This document shows positions 54,297-64,000 of a stretch of 64,000 nt of DNA, in pieces. The stretch is from Hippasteria phrygiana (Eukaryota; Echinodermata; Asteroidea; Valvatida; Goniasteridae). The DNA lies in the NCBI GenBank assembly GCA_037893225.1, contig JAZGUH010000754.1, positions 62,001 to 126,000 of the forward strand, in the 5' to 3' direction. The position numbers and the translations under genes are program-made. The notes under the pieces were generated by a model that saw nothing but the letters and a program-made list of their open reading frames with translations, had not been told where the DNA came from and searched no databases. Each line of letters starts with the position of its first letter. Position 1 is the first letter of the stretch.

Positions 54297-57231
54297 TCAC
54301 TGATAGATGGCTTTACGTAGCTCCGATTTAAATGTACTTAAGGAGTTTATGGTTCTCATTTGTTCAGGCAGATTATTCCATATACTGGCACCACTCACAG
54401 CGAAACTTGTCACGTAGCATTCCTTTTTGGCGAAAGGAACTTTCAGTGCCATTTGGGTCGATTGTCGTGTTTCACGAATCACTGTAAGAGGTGTGAACAG
54501 ATTTGTCATGTACAAAGGAGTCATTTTGTTAAGGCTTTTGAAAACAAAGATAGCCTTTTTGGACTGAACTCTTTCCTTAAAAGGAATCCAATTTAGTCTG
54601 GCAAACATATCAGCTGAGGGGGTGAGGGAGGTACATTTAAGGATTATCCGTGCGGCTCTTTTGAGACATTTGTTGAGGGTATTGTCATGAGATATGTACC
54701 TTCCTCCCCACACCGTACAGCAATACTCTAAAGATGGCATAACTAAACTTACAAAGAGTGTGTGCAGGCTGCTTTGGGGAACGTAATCACGAATTCTGTT
54801 TAACACACCCAATTTAGACGAAACAGTCTTCCTTACGTATTCAACATGTGTACCCCAACTTAATGTTTCATCAACAACTACACCCAAGCATTTACAAGAT
54901 TTCACTTTTTCGATAACCTTATCAGCAATGCACACGTTCAGGTCGACGTTGGATATGTTCTGCCTTGAACCAATAAGCATACATTTGGTTTTGTTGGCAT
55001 TTAATGCTAGTTTGTTTCTTTGGCACCAGTTGTGAATACTAGCAAGAGCTACATTCAAGTTCCTTTCTATTTCGTTAATACTAGAGGAGCTACAAGTTAA
55101 CGTGGAGTCATCTGCATACATAAATACGTTGCAATTTTGGGGTATACAGGATGGAAAATCACTACTATAAACAATGAATAGAAGTGGTCCTAAGATCGAC
55201 CCTTGTGGAACGCCTATGTCTACGGGCAAGACCTTCGATATTGTGCCCTAAATATTTACAGACTGACTACGACCGTCTAGGTACGACTTAAACCAATTAA
55301 TTCCAGAAGATGACAAATTCAGCTTCTTCAATTTGCTTAGTAGGATTACATGATCCACACAATCAAAAGCTTTACTGAGATCTATGAACACGCTACCTGT
55401 AACTTCACCTTGCTCTATAGCCTCAAAACACTTGTTTGTTAAATCGTGTAGAGTGCTTTCAGTTGAGTGCAAGGGTCTAAATCCCGATTGGCAACTAGGT
55501 ATCAAATTGTTATCATCGAGGTAGCTATATACTGCCGAGTGCACCCATCTTTCTAGAATCTTAGAGATAATTGGCAGTATAGAAATAGGCCGATAATTAC
55601 CTGTACTATACATTTATCTCCTCCCTTGTGAATTGGTGTTACCAAGGCGTGTTTCCAAACTTTAGGGTATTGCTCGCATGTTATGGAGAGGTTAGAAATA
55701 TAAGTTAAAGATTTAGTAATATAAGGGGAAGCAATTTTAATCATTTTAACACTGATGCCATCCGGACCTGTTGCTTTCCCAACCGACATGGATGATATTT
55801 GCTTTTGAACGAACTCTTCTGTAATATTAGGTACAGTGCATTCTTCAAGTTCATCCAGAGAATCAACAATAGAGGCGTAGGTATCATTGTTTTCAAGTTC
55901 GCCCGATGGGCAATTTCTAGCTGTACGTTTTCCTATTGTAGAAAAGTGTTCATTTAATGTATCAGCAATGTCAGTGGGATCGTCAATATTTTCTCCATTT
56001 GGGGAAGTGATAGAATTTGGAGCAATTTTCTGTTTTTAGGAAGTACCTCCTTTAGTTTTTTCCATAGCATAGATGAATTGCTTTTATTTTCTTCTATGGC
56101 TGATGTATAGTATTCGCTCTTCTTAGTGCGGATTTTATTAGTTACATTGTTCCGCAGCTTTTTGTAAGAGTCCCAATCGATCTGTGAGCCTGAGCGTTTT
56201 GCGATTTTGTGTGCACGATCCCGCTGTCTCATAAGTTTAAGAATTTCGCAATCGAGCCAAGGTAAAGAGGCACCCCGAATACGTTTAGTTTTGATTGGCG
56301 CATGAAAGTTAATAATACTCATAAATATGGAGTGCCATTTGCACCACGCTTCATCAACATCATAAGAGTCCAGTACATCTTGCCATGGTGCATTAAGGAG
56401 GTCGTCTTTAAATGCATCATTGTCTATATTTGTAAGACATCGAAAGTTTATTGAGCGACCTTTAATTTTTGGTGTTTTCCAACTATGTTGACCATAAACA
56501 AGATAATGGTCACTGATTAGGACTGGTAATACACCACATTCCCTTATTAGCTCTGGATGGGAGCTGAAAATGAGGTCGATTATTGTTTGAGTGGACTCAG
56601 TGACACGTGTTGAGTCATGTATGAGTTGCGCCAATTGGAATATACCAAAACAAGAAATAATTGGGTTTGAGTTCATACTATCATCGTCAACTGAAACATC
56701 ATAATTAATGTCCCCAGTTGCAATAATTTCTTTACATTCACAGGAGGCCTTATTAATAATATCACTTAGTTTATCAATGAATTCAACAGAGCTTGAAGGT
56801 GGCCTATAAATAGAACTAATAAGCACAGGCTGTCTTTGTTTACACTAAATTTCAATCCATATGCACTCGACATCATCTGTTTCAAGATCCTCACGACGAG
56901 TGAAAGTTAAATTGTTTCGGATGTACATGGCAACCCCACCATCATGCCGGTTCCTGTCTTTTCTGACAATGGAAAAATTTGGTAATGTGATTTCATCGTC
57001 GGAGATTGAGGCATTGCAGAAAGTTTCATTTAGACAGATGATATCGAATGGATTTGTAGACATTAAAATTTTAAATTGGTCAAATTTGTTTATTAAACTT
57101 CTCACATTAAGATGGGCGAATGAGAATCCCCCGGAGCTTCGGTTGTAGATAACGCCATCTGTTAAGTCTATCGTAGATTTTTGCCTTGTGGATTGAGCAG
57201 CTCTCTGACCGTTTTTAGGTATTGGTCCCAT
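54297..57231 (-). pseudogene. CR1-type LINE ORF2 (copy 2), four breaks
   Basis: Same protein as 27332-30265, starting MGPIPKNGQRAAQ at 57231 and ending at 54297. Breaks: an in-frame TAG in place of Arg after IWIEI near 56845; a 1-base loss in an A run near 56035 (LPKNRK instead of LPKKQK); a frameshift near 55600 within NYRPI-proximal sequence; and a Lys-to-stop change at 55248. Endonuclease and RT motifs, including MYADDSTL, are otherwise conserved. The copy is dead but young. Confidence 0.9.
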
Positions 57232-57692
57232 TCCTGGCCTCGATAGTGTGTCTGGGTTAGTGGCTGACGGAGATGGGTTGGATGCTGTTTTTGATACGGG
57301 TGTGGGTAGTACTGATTTGCCATTTGAAAACCCGTCGGGACATCACGATTCGCTGTAGTCCGCTCCTTCACGACATCAGAGTACAAGGTCTTGCCGAACG
57401 GGGTCCTCTGGTGTGTGATGCGGCTAGCAGTGGTCTTATGTGGTCCTGCGACGTGTTGGATAATGTTCATGGCAAGTAGACGCACTCCTGTTGAGTTGAG
57501 GTGCACGCCATCCGATACAAGGTGATTTGGGTTTATGTTTCCATTGTCAATGAAGCCCCAGTTATTTTGTCTTGCTATTGACTTAAGCAGATTATTAGAG
57601 TCATCTACCTTCTTGCGTTTTGGCACTGTTTGGTTTTTGTGATGTATAATCGACGAGATTGTTACTGATCTTGGTTGTAGTGATTCACCAAG
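57168..57692 (-). pseudogene. CR1-type LINE ORF1 C-terminal fragment (copy 2)
   Basis: From LGESLQPRSVTISSI to LLNPQGKNLR, matching the last third of ORF1 (25563-27395), including SDGVHLN. The first residues of the open frame (MNRIFL) come from the flanking MITE, so they are not native. Confidence 0.88.
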
Positions 57693-57766
57693 TAAAAATA
57701 TTCTATTCAAGAAACGTTCTGAGACTCATTCTTTTTGGTGTGACAGCGGCATAAATTAAGTATTAA

Positions 57767-59140
57767 AGGTAGTGTACACGATTGGTAATCCTCCAATTTT
57801 GTTTTACTGAATTATTACGAAATACCTGACTAGACTGTAAGTTAATAGTAGTCTCAATCATCCTGTGAAATTATGGCATCAGGTGTGCTGTCGTTGTCAA
57901 GAAAAGTGTTAATTTATACTATCGTTTTCCAACGATTTCCAGCTGGAAATCGTTGGGAAAACTGCCCTGTTAGGCCGTGGGCCGAGTCGCAAAAAGTGCT
58001 TTAGTTTTTAATTGTCGTTACGTACCTGAGCAAGATACCTGCAAACCATATTAAAATGAAGCCAAAAATATACTCAATTGTTCGAACCTTGTTCCTTTTT
58101 GTCTTGTTTTGTTTTGTTTGCGTTTATGTAGTAGTAAAAAGTTCGGGCTTAAAAATCCTTCCAAAGCTAAATTTTTTGGCGTACGTGGCTGTCAAAAAAA
58201 AGTCGGGTCCCTCTGCTATCGATCAATGTTAATAATATATTGGAGTGTCTGGAAACAAGATGTTGTGCTGTGCAATCCAAAATGGCGACGTCCGGAGGCG
58301 ACGGACATGACATGCCTGAGGCAGAAAATGATTTCGGTGCATAATTCATGTTACACAATCTACTAAAGTAATAAGTGCTCCCCTTTACTGAAACGTCATG
58401 GAACAAGGTGACACACTGTGTGCAAAGGTGGCAACAACTGGATAGCGATTTTGCTGAAATCGCTCGTGTCGTAGCGGCGACTGTGGATGTCACCGGGACT
58501 GTCCCGTCCGTGTTGACAGGCGCTTGGTTCCATCGGGAATGCTACGCTGGAAACGAAAGCACTGGTGCCTCACACAATGTACATGTACACACGTATTGAG
58601 ATTTGCAGCCAGGGGTGAGCTTCAAAGCTTTTCCCAAAATTGAAAATTCAGAAGGCGACACCAAAAACTTTTAAAAACTTTTCTTGCATGCGCCAGTATA
58701 TGGCATACTGCGGCATTTTCGAGGCCCTCTAATTTTCTGTAGGCCCTCCAATTTTCTTAGACCCCCTAATTTTTCGTAGGCCCTATGCACAGTGCCTACT
58801 TTGCCTATTAGATAATCCGGCCCTGCACAAATGTTCTCCTGTAGTATTTCAAAATTGCTATAGGGTTGATAAAAGTTATATTCTGTTATCTCACTTATTT
58901 AATAACTTTATTACAATTTTAAGCCAGGCATCTCAACTAATATGATTTCTTAATTAACAAGATATAAAGACTGTCATTCAGTACTAGTAAGTAACATTCG
59001 CCGTTTTTCTCGTTTTTTGTCACCATGCAAGAACGCAAAACTTTGAACAGGTCAATTGAACGATATTTCCTATAAAATACTAACCCCCAAATCCAACCAT
59101 TTCTGAAAATTGCAACAATGACCAATTATGTACACTACAT
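57767..59140 (+). mobile_element. TTAA-class MITE, copy 3, carrying an insertion
   Basis: Ends AGGTAGTGTACACGATTGGT and ...TACACTACAT are flanked by perfect TTAA (57763-57766; 59141-59144). Homology to 38610-38883 covers 57767-57977 and about 59052-59140. The 1.07 kb between (about 57978-59051) is absent from the short copy and is presumably an insertion or captured DNA. Confidence 0.75.
58372..58599 (+). other. Possible exon-like protein fragment inside the MITE
   Basis: The frame reads LPFTETSWNKVTHCVQRWQQ followed later by WFHRECYAG. A SW-----C---W plus FHRECY arrangement resembles N-terminal segments of some transposon-associated metazoan proteins. No start, splice site or downstream domain was confirmed. 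It could be chance. Confidence 0.25.
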
Positions 59141-59144
59141 TTAA

Positions 59145-60420
59145 GTGAAACTGAACTGTTCTAGTAATCCTTTTGTTCATCTTACATGTCTTTGCTTAAC
59201 CCTAACTACCCCAAGCCTTGCAAACTCCAACAGCAGGTTTTGTCAAGTTTTGATGGGTTCAATACTGCAGGGCCTTGGCACCATTACTTTACATGGAGCT
59301 ATGATGCCCCAATTTGTCTATACAAGTCCAAAGAATGTGTTATAGGTTTACTGCACGGTTGGATTTTGACAGGTTGAGGGAGCTTCCTAGGAGGTTCGGG
59401 TTAAAGATGCTTTCTGTGTTTCTAGTGTCATTTAATATATTTTAAAAGGAAAACAAATACCTCACTATAAATATTGAACTTGCGCTTCATATCAGAATAT
59501 TCCTGATAGTTATTTCTTGTTTATACATGTATACAGAGATGTACATGTACACGCCTGTCATTCTACCTCATCACTGTCAACGGTTTCAATCAAAAAACAA
59601 TGTAAAATGGTATTCAGTAACAATACTTATAAAATAGGCAATTTAAAAAAAGACAATTTAAGTTTGAAGTATTCTCATGAAACTCATCATTTGCAATAGC
59701 AGCATGCATTATGAACAAGTCTGCTAACTTTTAAAGTAGTTTAAATTGTTCTGAAATTTACATTTTTAAACCATTGCATCAGAAAAGTTTGTTCAGTCCC
59801 CTGAACAAAAACCTTTGTGGGGGGGGGGGGGGGGGGTTGGCAGACAGACTAATCACCCCTTGTAACATCACGCCTGTATTGCAGTAAAATTTGAATTGAG
59901 TAAAAAAATTCCTACAAAAATATATTCCATCAATTTATTGAAAATATCTTGGAAGTGTTATTTCTCAAATTTCACATGCTGCTCATGGAATGGACAAGAA
60001 TAAATGTGTTATTATATGAATATGTTAACTTTTGTCAGCAATTTCTTTATTTTCGTCTGTTATTAATTGTAATACTAAATGAAACAAGAAGTGATACTGA
60101 AAAGTAATTTTAGCCATTGAATCTATTCATTAAGTAAGCCGAATTGTTTACCTTTTTCAGTCTTGAATTGGAACTTCACTTCCAACAGCTATTGGAAAGA
60201 ATTTTGTCACTGACTGTTATCTTCCAATATTAATTCACAAGTTTTTAGGGAACAGATGGCCACAGTCCACTATTCTTCTCAAACCTTACAGTTCCAGATG
60301 AAGAATAGCATATTTCAGTTGTAAAACAGTCACCGATATTTAAAACTTTGAGTGAATATCACACATTAGATTGTTCAAGGCTTTTTAAGGTCCATAAAGG
60401 AACAAGACTGAAGAATGAGA
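59145..60420. other. Intergenic; poly-G run near 59818-59836
   Basis: AT-rich with one 19-bp G run. No supported gene. Confidence 0.4.
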
Positions 60421-60448
60421 CGCCCTGTATTACGTAATGGTTGATGGT

Positions 60449-60475
60449 TGGGGGGGGGGGGGGGGGGGGGGGGGG
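60449..60475. repeat. Poly-G tract
   Basis: A long uninterrupted G run preceding TTGGACACCC. It is followed by the GGTGGCGCCATTTAACC block shared with 40106-40453. Confidence 0.85.
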
Positions 60476-61310
60476 ATTGGACACCCTTTCTTAACGTTGG
60501 TGGCGCCATTTAACCTCTTAGTTTTGTTCTTACCCATACACGCAAAATAGGACATGTAGGGTTTCAACTTTTCTGGTTTGCAACTTTGAGCCCCGATCCC
60601 ACTTACGCGAATTTGACGACGAATCAGTGCGGGGTGGCCACTAGAGCGCATTTTATACGAAACGGATACAAAACGGTTACGAAACGGTTACAACTCTCAC
60701 GATTTGATTGCGAACCAATACGAAACGGTTACAATACAAATACGAAATGTGACGAATTGTTTACGAAACAGACCGAAAGTGTTACGAATAAACATGACAT
60801 GTTACGCGGTATTAACGACTTCACGACGCGTATACGACGCATTTACGACATTTTGCGATATATATACGAACTTGTTGCGACTGACTTAACGTCACGTGGT
60901 GACGCGCGCGTTGAGAACCTGTACTTGTATTTTCTCATTTTGCATCATGTTCACCAACTCTGATATACTGGAAGCGGCTGCTGTTGAAGAGGAAATTAAC
61001 CTCCTACTGGCGGCTGCGGTTCTCGTTCTTCAAAGATCCGGCGACGACAACAACAGAGACGTCCGAAGAAGCGGCGAAAGTGAAGACAAAACGCCGCGAA
61101 CCGCTGATTCATCACGTGTTTCCCACGTGTTCTTGTTGGCGTCGTCACTTGTTTCGAACCACGTCGGCAAGTTCGTAACCGCGTCGTAAGTGCTTCGTCA
61201 AAGTCGCAAACGCTTCATAACTGATTCGCAATGTCGTAATGGTTTCGTGAATTAATTCTCATCAATTCGTAACCAAATTCGTAAACGGTTCGCGCCAAAA
61301 CACAGGTGTT

Positions 61311-62600
61311 ACGGTCTGAAAATCTCCAGACTATCCGTTAATATAAATTACTAGAAAAAGCATGAATTTTCCCAGATGCAACAAAGAAATCAAACAAGAT
61401 CACACTGATATAAAGAACAAAGAAACAATGTGATTTAAAAATGAGAATATTCAAGAATCAATAGGGTTTAACAAGTGTAGAATTAAGAAAAGATCGTATA
61501 CAATATATAACTTAACAGATCTTACGGGCAGGACTTATATAGGCGAGGGCTCAGACGACTTAGGCAGCTCTGCAATGGGCGAGGACTTGGGCGAGGACTT
61601 GGGCGAGGACTTGGGCGAGGACTTGGGCAAGGACTTGGGCGAGGACTTGGGCGAGGACTTGGGCGAGGACTTGGGCGAGGACTTGGGCGAGGACTTGGGC
61701 GAGGACTTGGGCGAGGACTTGGACGACTTGGGCACTCAGCAACGGACGAGGACGACTCCAATAATGCGAGCGAATACAGTTCTTTGACGAGCTGGAACAC
61801 GGGGCGAATTCACCTCCAAAACAGCCGAAGAGAGACGGAAACAGTGGGGGACGACACAAACTGGCCACCGTCGCGAAAGTATGGTGATATGAGACCCCAA
61901 ATAATGAACCAACAACAGTTCACAAATAAATGTCTCTTTTCTGGAAATAGAACTCAGCCCCAACTCTCTCCAGACGCTTCTACGCAGACGAGTCATATAC
62001 AGGTCACAGGTCCGAATAAAACGGCTCGATGAACTCGATAACGAAAATCCCAACGAAATTCTCTGTCCGTCTACACCGTCTAAAGTCCTGATTTTGTTGT
62101 GAAGTTAGCCCGTTATAAAGAAATTTCATACATTCCAGAAATTACTAAAATCTAGAAGTATCTTACAAATCACGTCAGCTTCCAAATATAATCTTACAGA
62201 ATTACGTCACATCTAAAAATAATATTTTAAACAGCTTCTCGAAAGACCTAGCGTACACGAGATTTATACACCGAACCTTCTGTCACATGTATATCGCTGC
62301 GTCCGTATCGCTTGTCTAGGGCTATTGTCTAGGTGTTCGTCCATTACAACTACGCGTGACGTAGCCGTAGCTGTAGCTCTAGACGCCCATTTCGGACACG
62401 GCCTAAGGCTTGGCGTAAACAACTTTGACCCAAAACTTATAACTTTGACCATTTATTCACAGCTTAGGGTCAAACGCGGGTCACCCACGTGCGTGAACAA
62501 AAGATGCGCGTGCGGCCACAACAAAGGCTCCGCCCACACGTTCTGTGTACATCTCGTGAAAGGAATACATAACACTGATACATGTACTTCGTGTACATAG
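61311..62600. mobile_element. Insertion with 10-bp flanking duplication, class unclear
   Basis: CACAGGTGTT is present on both sides (61301-61310; 62601-62610). No TIR is visible. Alternatively the unit is a solo LTR (TGTTACGG at 61307 to TAGCA at 62602) with a 4-bp CAGG duplication. It contains the GGCGAGGACTTG minisatellite. No protein domain was recognised. Confidence 0.55.
61576..61731. repeat. 12-bp minisatellite (GGCGAGGACTTG)n
   Basis: About 13 units with minor variants (one CAAGGACTTG). Frames reading (GEDL), (SPRP) or (SSPK) are artefacts of the repeat. Confidence 0.95.
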
Positions 62601-62903
62601 CACAGGTGTTTCGTGTTGAAGCTACTTTTTCGGCTTGGTTCGTAACCATTTCGTAAATACTTCATCACCATGTCGTAAACTTCGTGGCGTGTTGTAACTG
62701 CTTCGCAACTACTTCGTGAACTGTCGTGACACTTCGTCGAGGGAAAATTTTGCCGAACCAGCCAGATATGGTTAAGAAAGATTACGATGCATTCGCGAAG
62801 CAATTACGACAAGTTACGACACTGTTGCGACATATTGCGAAGGCTTACGAAATCGTAACGCTTCGTAAAAGTAAAAAATAATCAAAACTGGCACCACGAC
62901 TAA

Positions 62904-63265
62904 AGCCCCGATCCCACTTACGCGAATTTGACGACGAATTAACGCGAAGTCGATTCGTGTCATTTCGTAATGAATCGCAAACGTGTCGTAAATACTTCGT
63001 AATTGATTTCGTTGAGTGTCGTAATTATTCGCAAGACTTCGTAAACACCTCGTATTGTCGCGTAAGTACGAATGCCGTACGACTTGAAAAACCAGCCGAT
63101 CACTACCTACAGTTTTGAACATGTTTAAGACAGTCGGAAGCCTATCCCGATGACCCACGAACACTCAAGAATACTGGCGACACCACTACGACGGTACTAC
63201 GAAAGCTGCCGAATTTTCCGATCGTGGCTAGTCGGGAGCAAAATACTGACAGTGAGACTGGGGCT
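62904..63265. mobile_element. Harbinger-like MITE (362 bp) with TTCGTAA motifs
   Basis: Ends AGCCCCGATCCCACT / AGTGAGACTGGGGCT are inverted and flanked by TAA (62901-62903; 63266-63268). The body is rich in TCGTAA. It is related at its left end to the element at 60592. Confidence 0.72.
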
Positions 63266-63268
63266 TAA

Positions 63269-64000
63269 GATAAGCAGGACTGGTTGTAGATTTTCATAAG
63301 AATAGCACGAATTCAGCAAGAAACATACGACTGCCCACCCGACTTGTCGGGGATCTATGCACATCCTACGCGACACTGTAATGACTGACCCGTCCAGGAC
63401 ACCCACACGTGCTGTAAGATTTATGCGATTCTAACAAGTAAGTAGTAGGAAGGAAGTAGGAACAACAAGACGCTCACAGGAGTGTAGGACGATTGTGACG
63501 TCCTGGACGATTTGTCGCACGGAAACTGAGGCGGAATTATGCAGTTCGAAGCGTGGCCCGTTCTATACGATTCGCGCATGCCCGTCGGGAAGAACGTTAC
63601 GCAATCGTTTTATGTCCATTACGTGCTAGGCGTGCGAGTATACATGGAACTAAAACGCGGCGGACACAAAACGGACCGTAAAACGCAGCAATGGAAAGCC
63701 AGATTCCCAGTGTAGGCTGCAGTAGTGGTGGGTAAGGTGGTGGGGGTAATCACCCGTGCAATGGTAGTCATAACTTACAGGGTGTCTTTAAAAATGGAAA
63801 CCGAGATTTAACTAAATATTTTTCGGACACTGCTATTTTTTGGGGTAAATTGTTACCACCGTCTATTACATAATTATGTAATCATCTCTCTTATAACACC
63901 AAAAAATCCAAGCTACCGTCACGGATGACCGTGCATAAATGGTTTCCAGAGGTAATATCAGAAATGACCTTGCACCAGATTGAATGTCATGTTTTCGATC
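63269..64000. other. Intergenic, nothing recognised
   Basis: Still fairly CG-rich with ACGA/TCGT words, perhaps an old relative of the neighbouring MITEs. No gene or boundary was seen. Confidence 0.4.

Larger units (their letters stand above)
53958..57692 (-). mobile_element. CR1-type LINE, 5'-truncated second copy
   Basis: Minus-strand copy of the LINE at 25557-30597. It starts at the equivalent of 26870 (CTTGGTGAATCAC) and runs to the same A-rich 3' end. The two are very similar: about five residue differences over the last 310 residues of ORF2. 5' truncation is usual for target-primed insertion. The duplication at its ends was not resolved. Confidence 0.9.
53637..57751. mobile_element. 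Harbinger-like MITE, split by a LINE copy
   Basis: Inverted ends of about 55 bp start GCCGCTGTCACACCAAAAAG and are flanked by TAA (53634-53636; 57752-57754). The left arm is rich in GTTCG/TTCGG motifs. The CR1-type LINE copy (53958-57692) lies inside; without it the element would be about 380 bp. Confidence 0.7.
60592..62895. mobile_element. TACGAA/TTCGTA-rich DNA element (left end identified)
   Basis: The left end AGCCCCGATCCCACTTACGC is the same as that of the complete element at 62904-63265. The left arm (about 60640-60880) is dense in TACGAAAC/TACGA on the plus strand. The right part (about 61180-61300 and 62625-62870) carries TTCGTAA/TCGTAA and later TTACGA. A 1.29-kb insertion (61311-62600) interrupts it. 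The right terminus was not identified. Confidence 0.55.

Noticed and set aside
61522..61868. GEDL-, SPRP- and SSPK-repeat proteins
   Set aside because: Frames of the 12-bp minisatellite; all three frames are open simply because the unit length is a multiple of three.
60640..62870. CRISPR-like or satellite array of TTCGTAA
   Set aside because: Spacing is irregular, the motif is degenerate and inverted between halves, and the segment sits between transposon-type ends.

Overview
The window looks like a piece of a large, repeat-rich animal genome, most likely a marine invertebrate and plausibly a deuterostome (echinoderm, hemichordate or cephalochordate; this is inference). There are no bacterial-style operons. 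Coding sequence is almost all transposon-derived and AT-rich, with many poly-G/poly-C runs. The deuterostome hint is a Gmr1-like retrotransposon (Ty3-type reverse transcriptase, but integrase placed before reverse transcriptase), a type first described from deuterostomes. The only clear host gene is a fibrinogen-related-domain (FReD) lectin-type gene on the minus strand. Its last two exons (52409-52682 and 45471-45727) join in frame across a 6.7-kb intron full of transposons; its upstream exons are not visible here.

Layout: 525-2157 palindromic-arm DNA element; 2.3-3.2 kb SINE and simple repeats; 4.3-7.03 kb decayed LINE (minus); 7.03-8.62 kb Penelope-like element (RT + GIY-YIG), interrupted by a Harbinger-like element (8625-14205), which is itself interrupted by a 4.57-kb element with 470-bp terminal direct repeats (9393-13960). 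That inner element carries a Mutator-like DDE transposase and, tail-to-tail, an I-PpoI-type His-Me finger endonuclease. 14.7-17.2 kb small MITEs; 19.2-24.7 kb Tx1/L1-type LINE (decayed); 25557-30597 a CR1-type LINE with both ORFs open, inserted in a rearranged Gmr1-like element (30.6-36.5 kb), whose RT is split by a hAT MITE (33413-34976). 37035-39102 hAT relic; 39.8-43.1 kb SINE-like insertion, (CCCCCA)n array and 203-bp tandem repeats. 45.4-52.7 kb FReD gene, whose intron holds a Tc1 element (46783-51524) invaded by a Kolobok relic and two MITEs. 53637-57751 Harbinger-like MITE split by a 5'-truncated second copy of the CR1 LINE. 57.7-63.3 kb TTAA MITE, poly-G tracts and TACGAA-rich elements.

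I could fix many insertion boundaries from target-site duplications: AACATT, CAG, TTAC, TTAA (several), ATAC, GTCTCTAT, GTTATAAC, TA, TAA (three) and AAT. These give a relative insertion order. Two patterns deserve attention: the direct-repeat element pairing a DDE transposase with a homing-type endonuclease, and a recurring architecture in which unrelated TIR elements each carry subterminal zones densely packed with one element-specific short motif.
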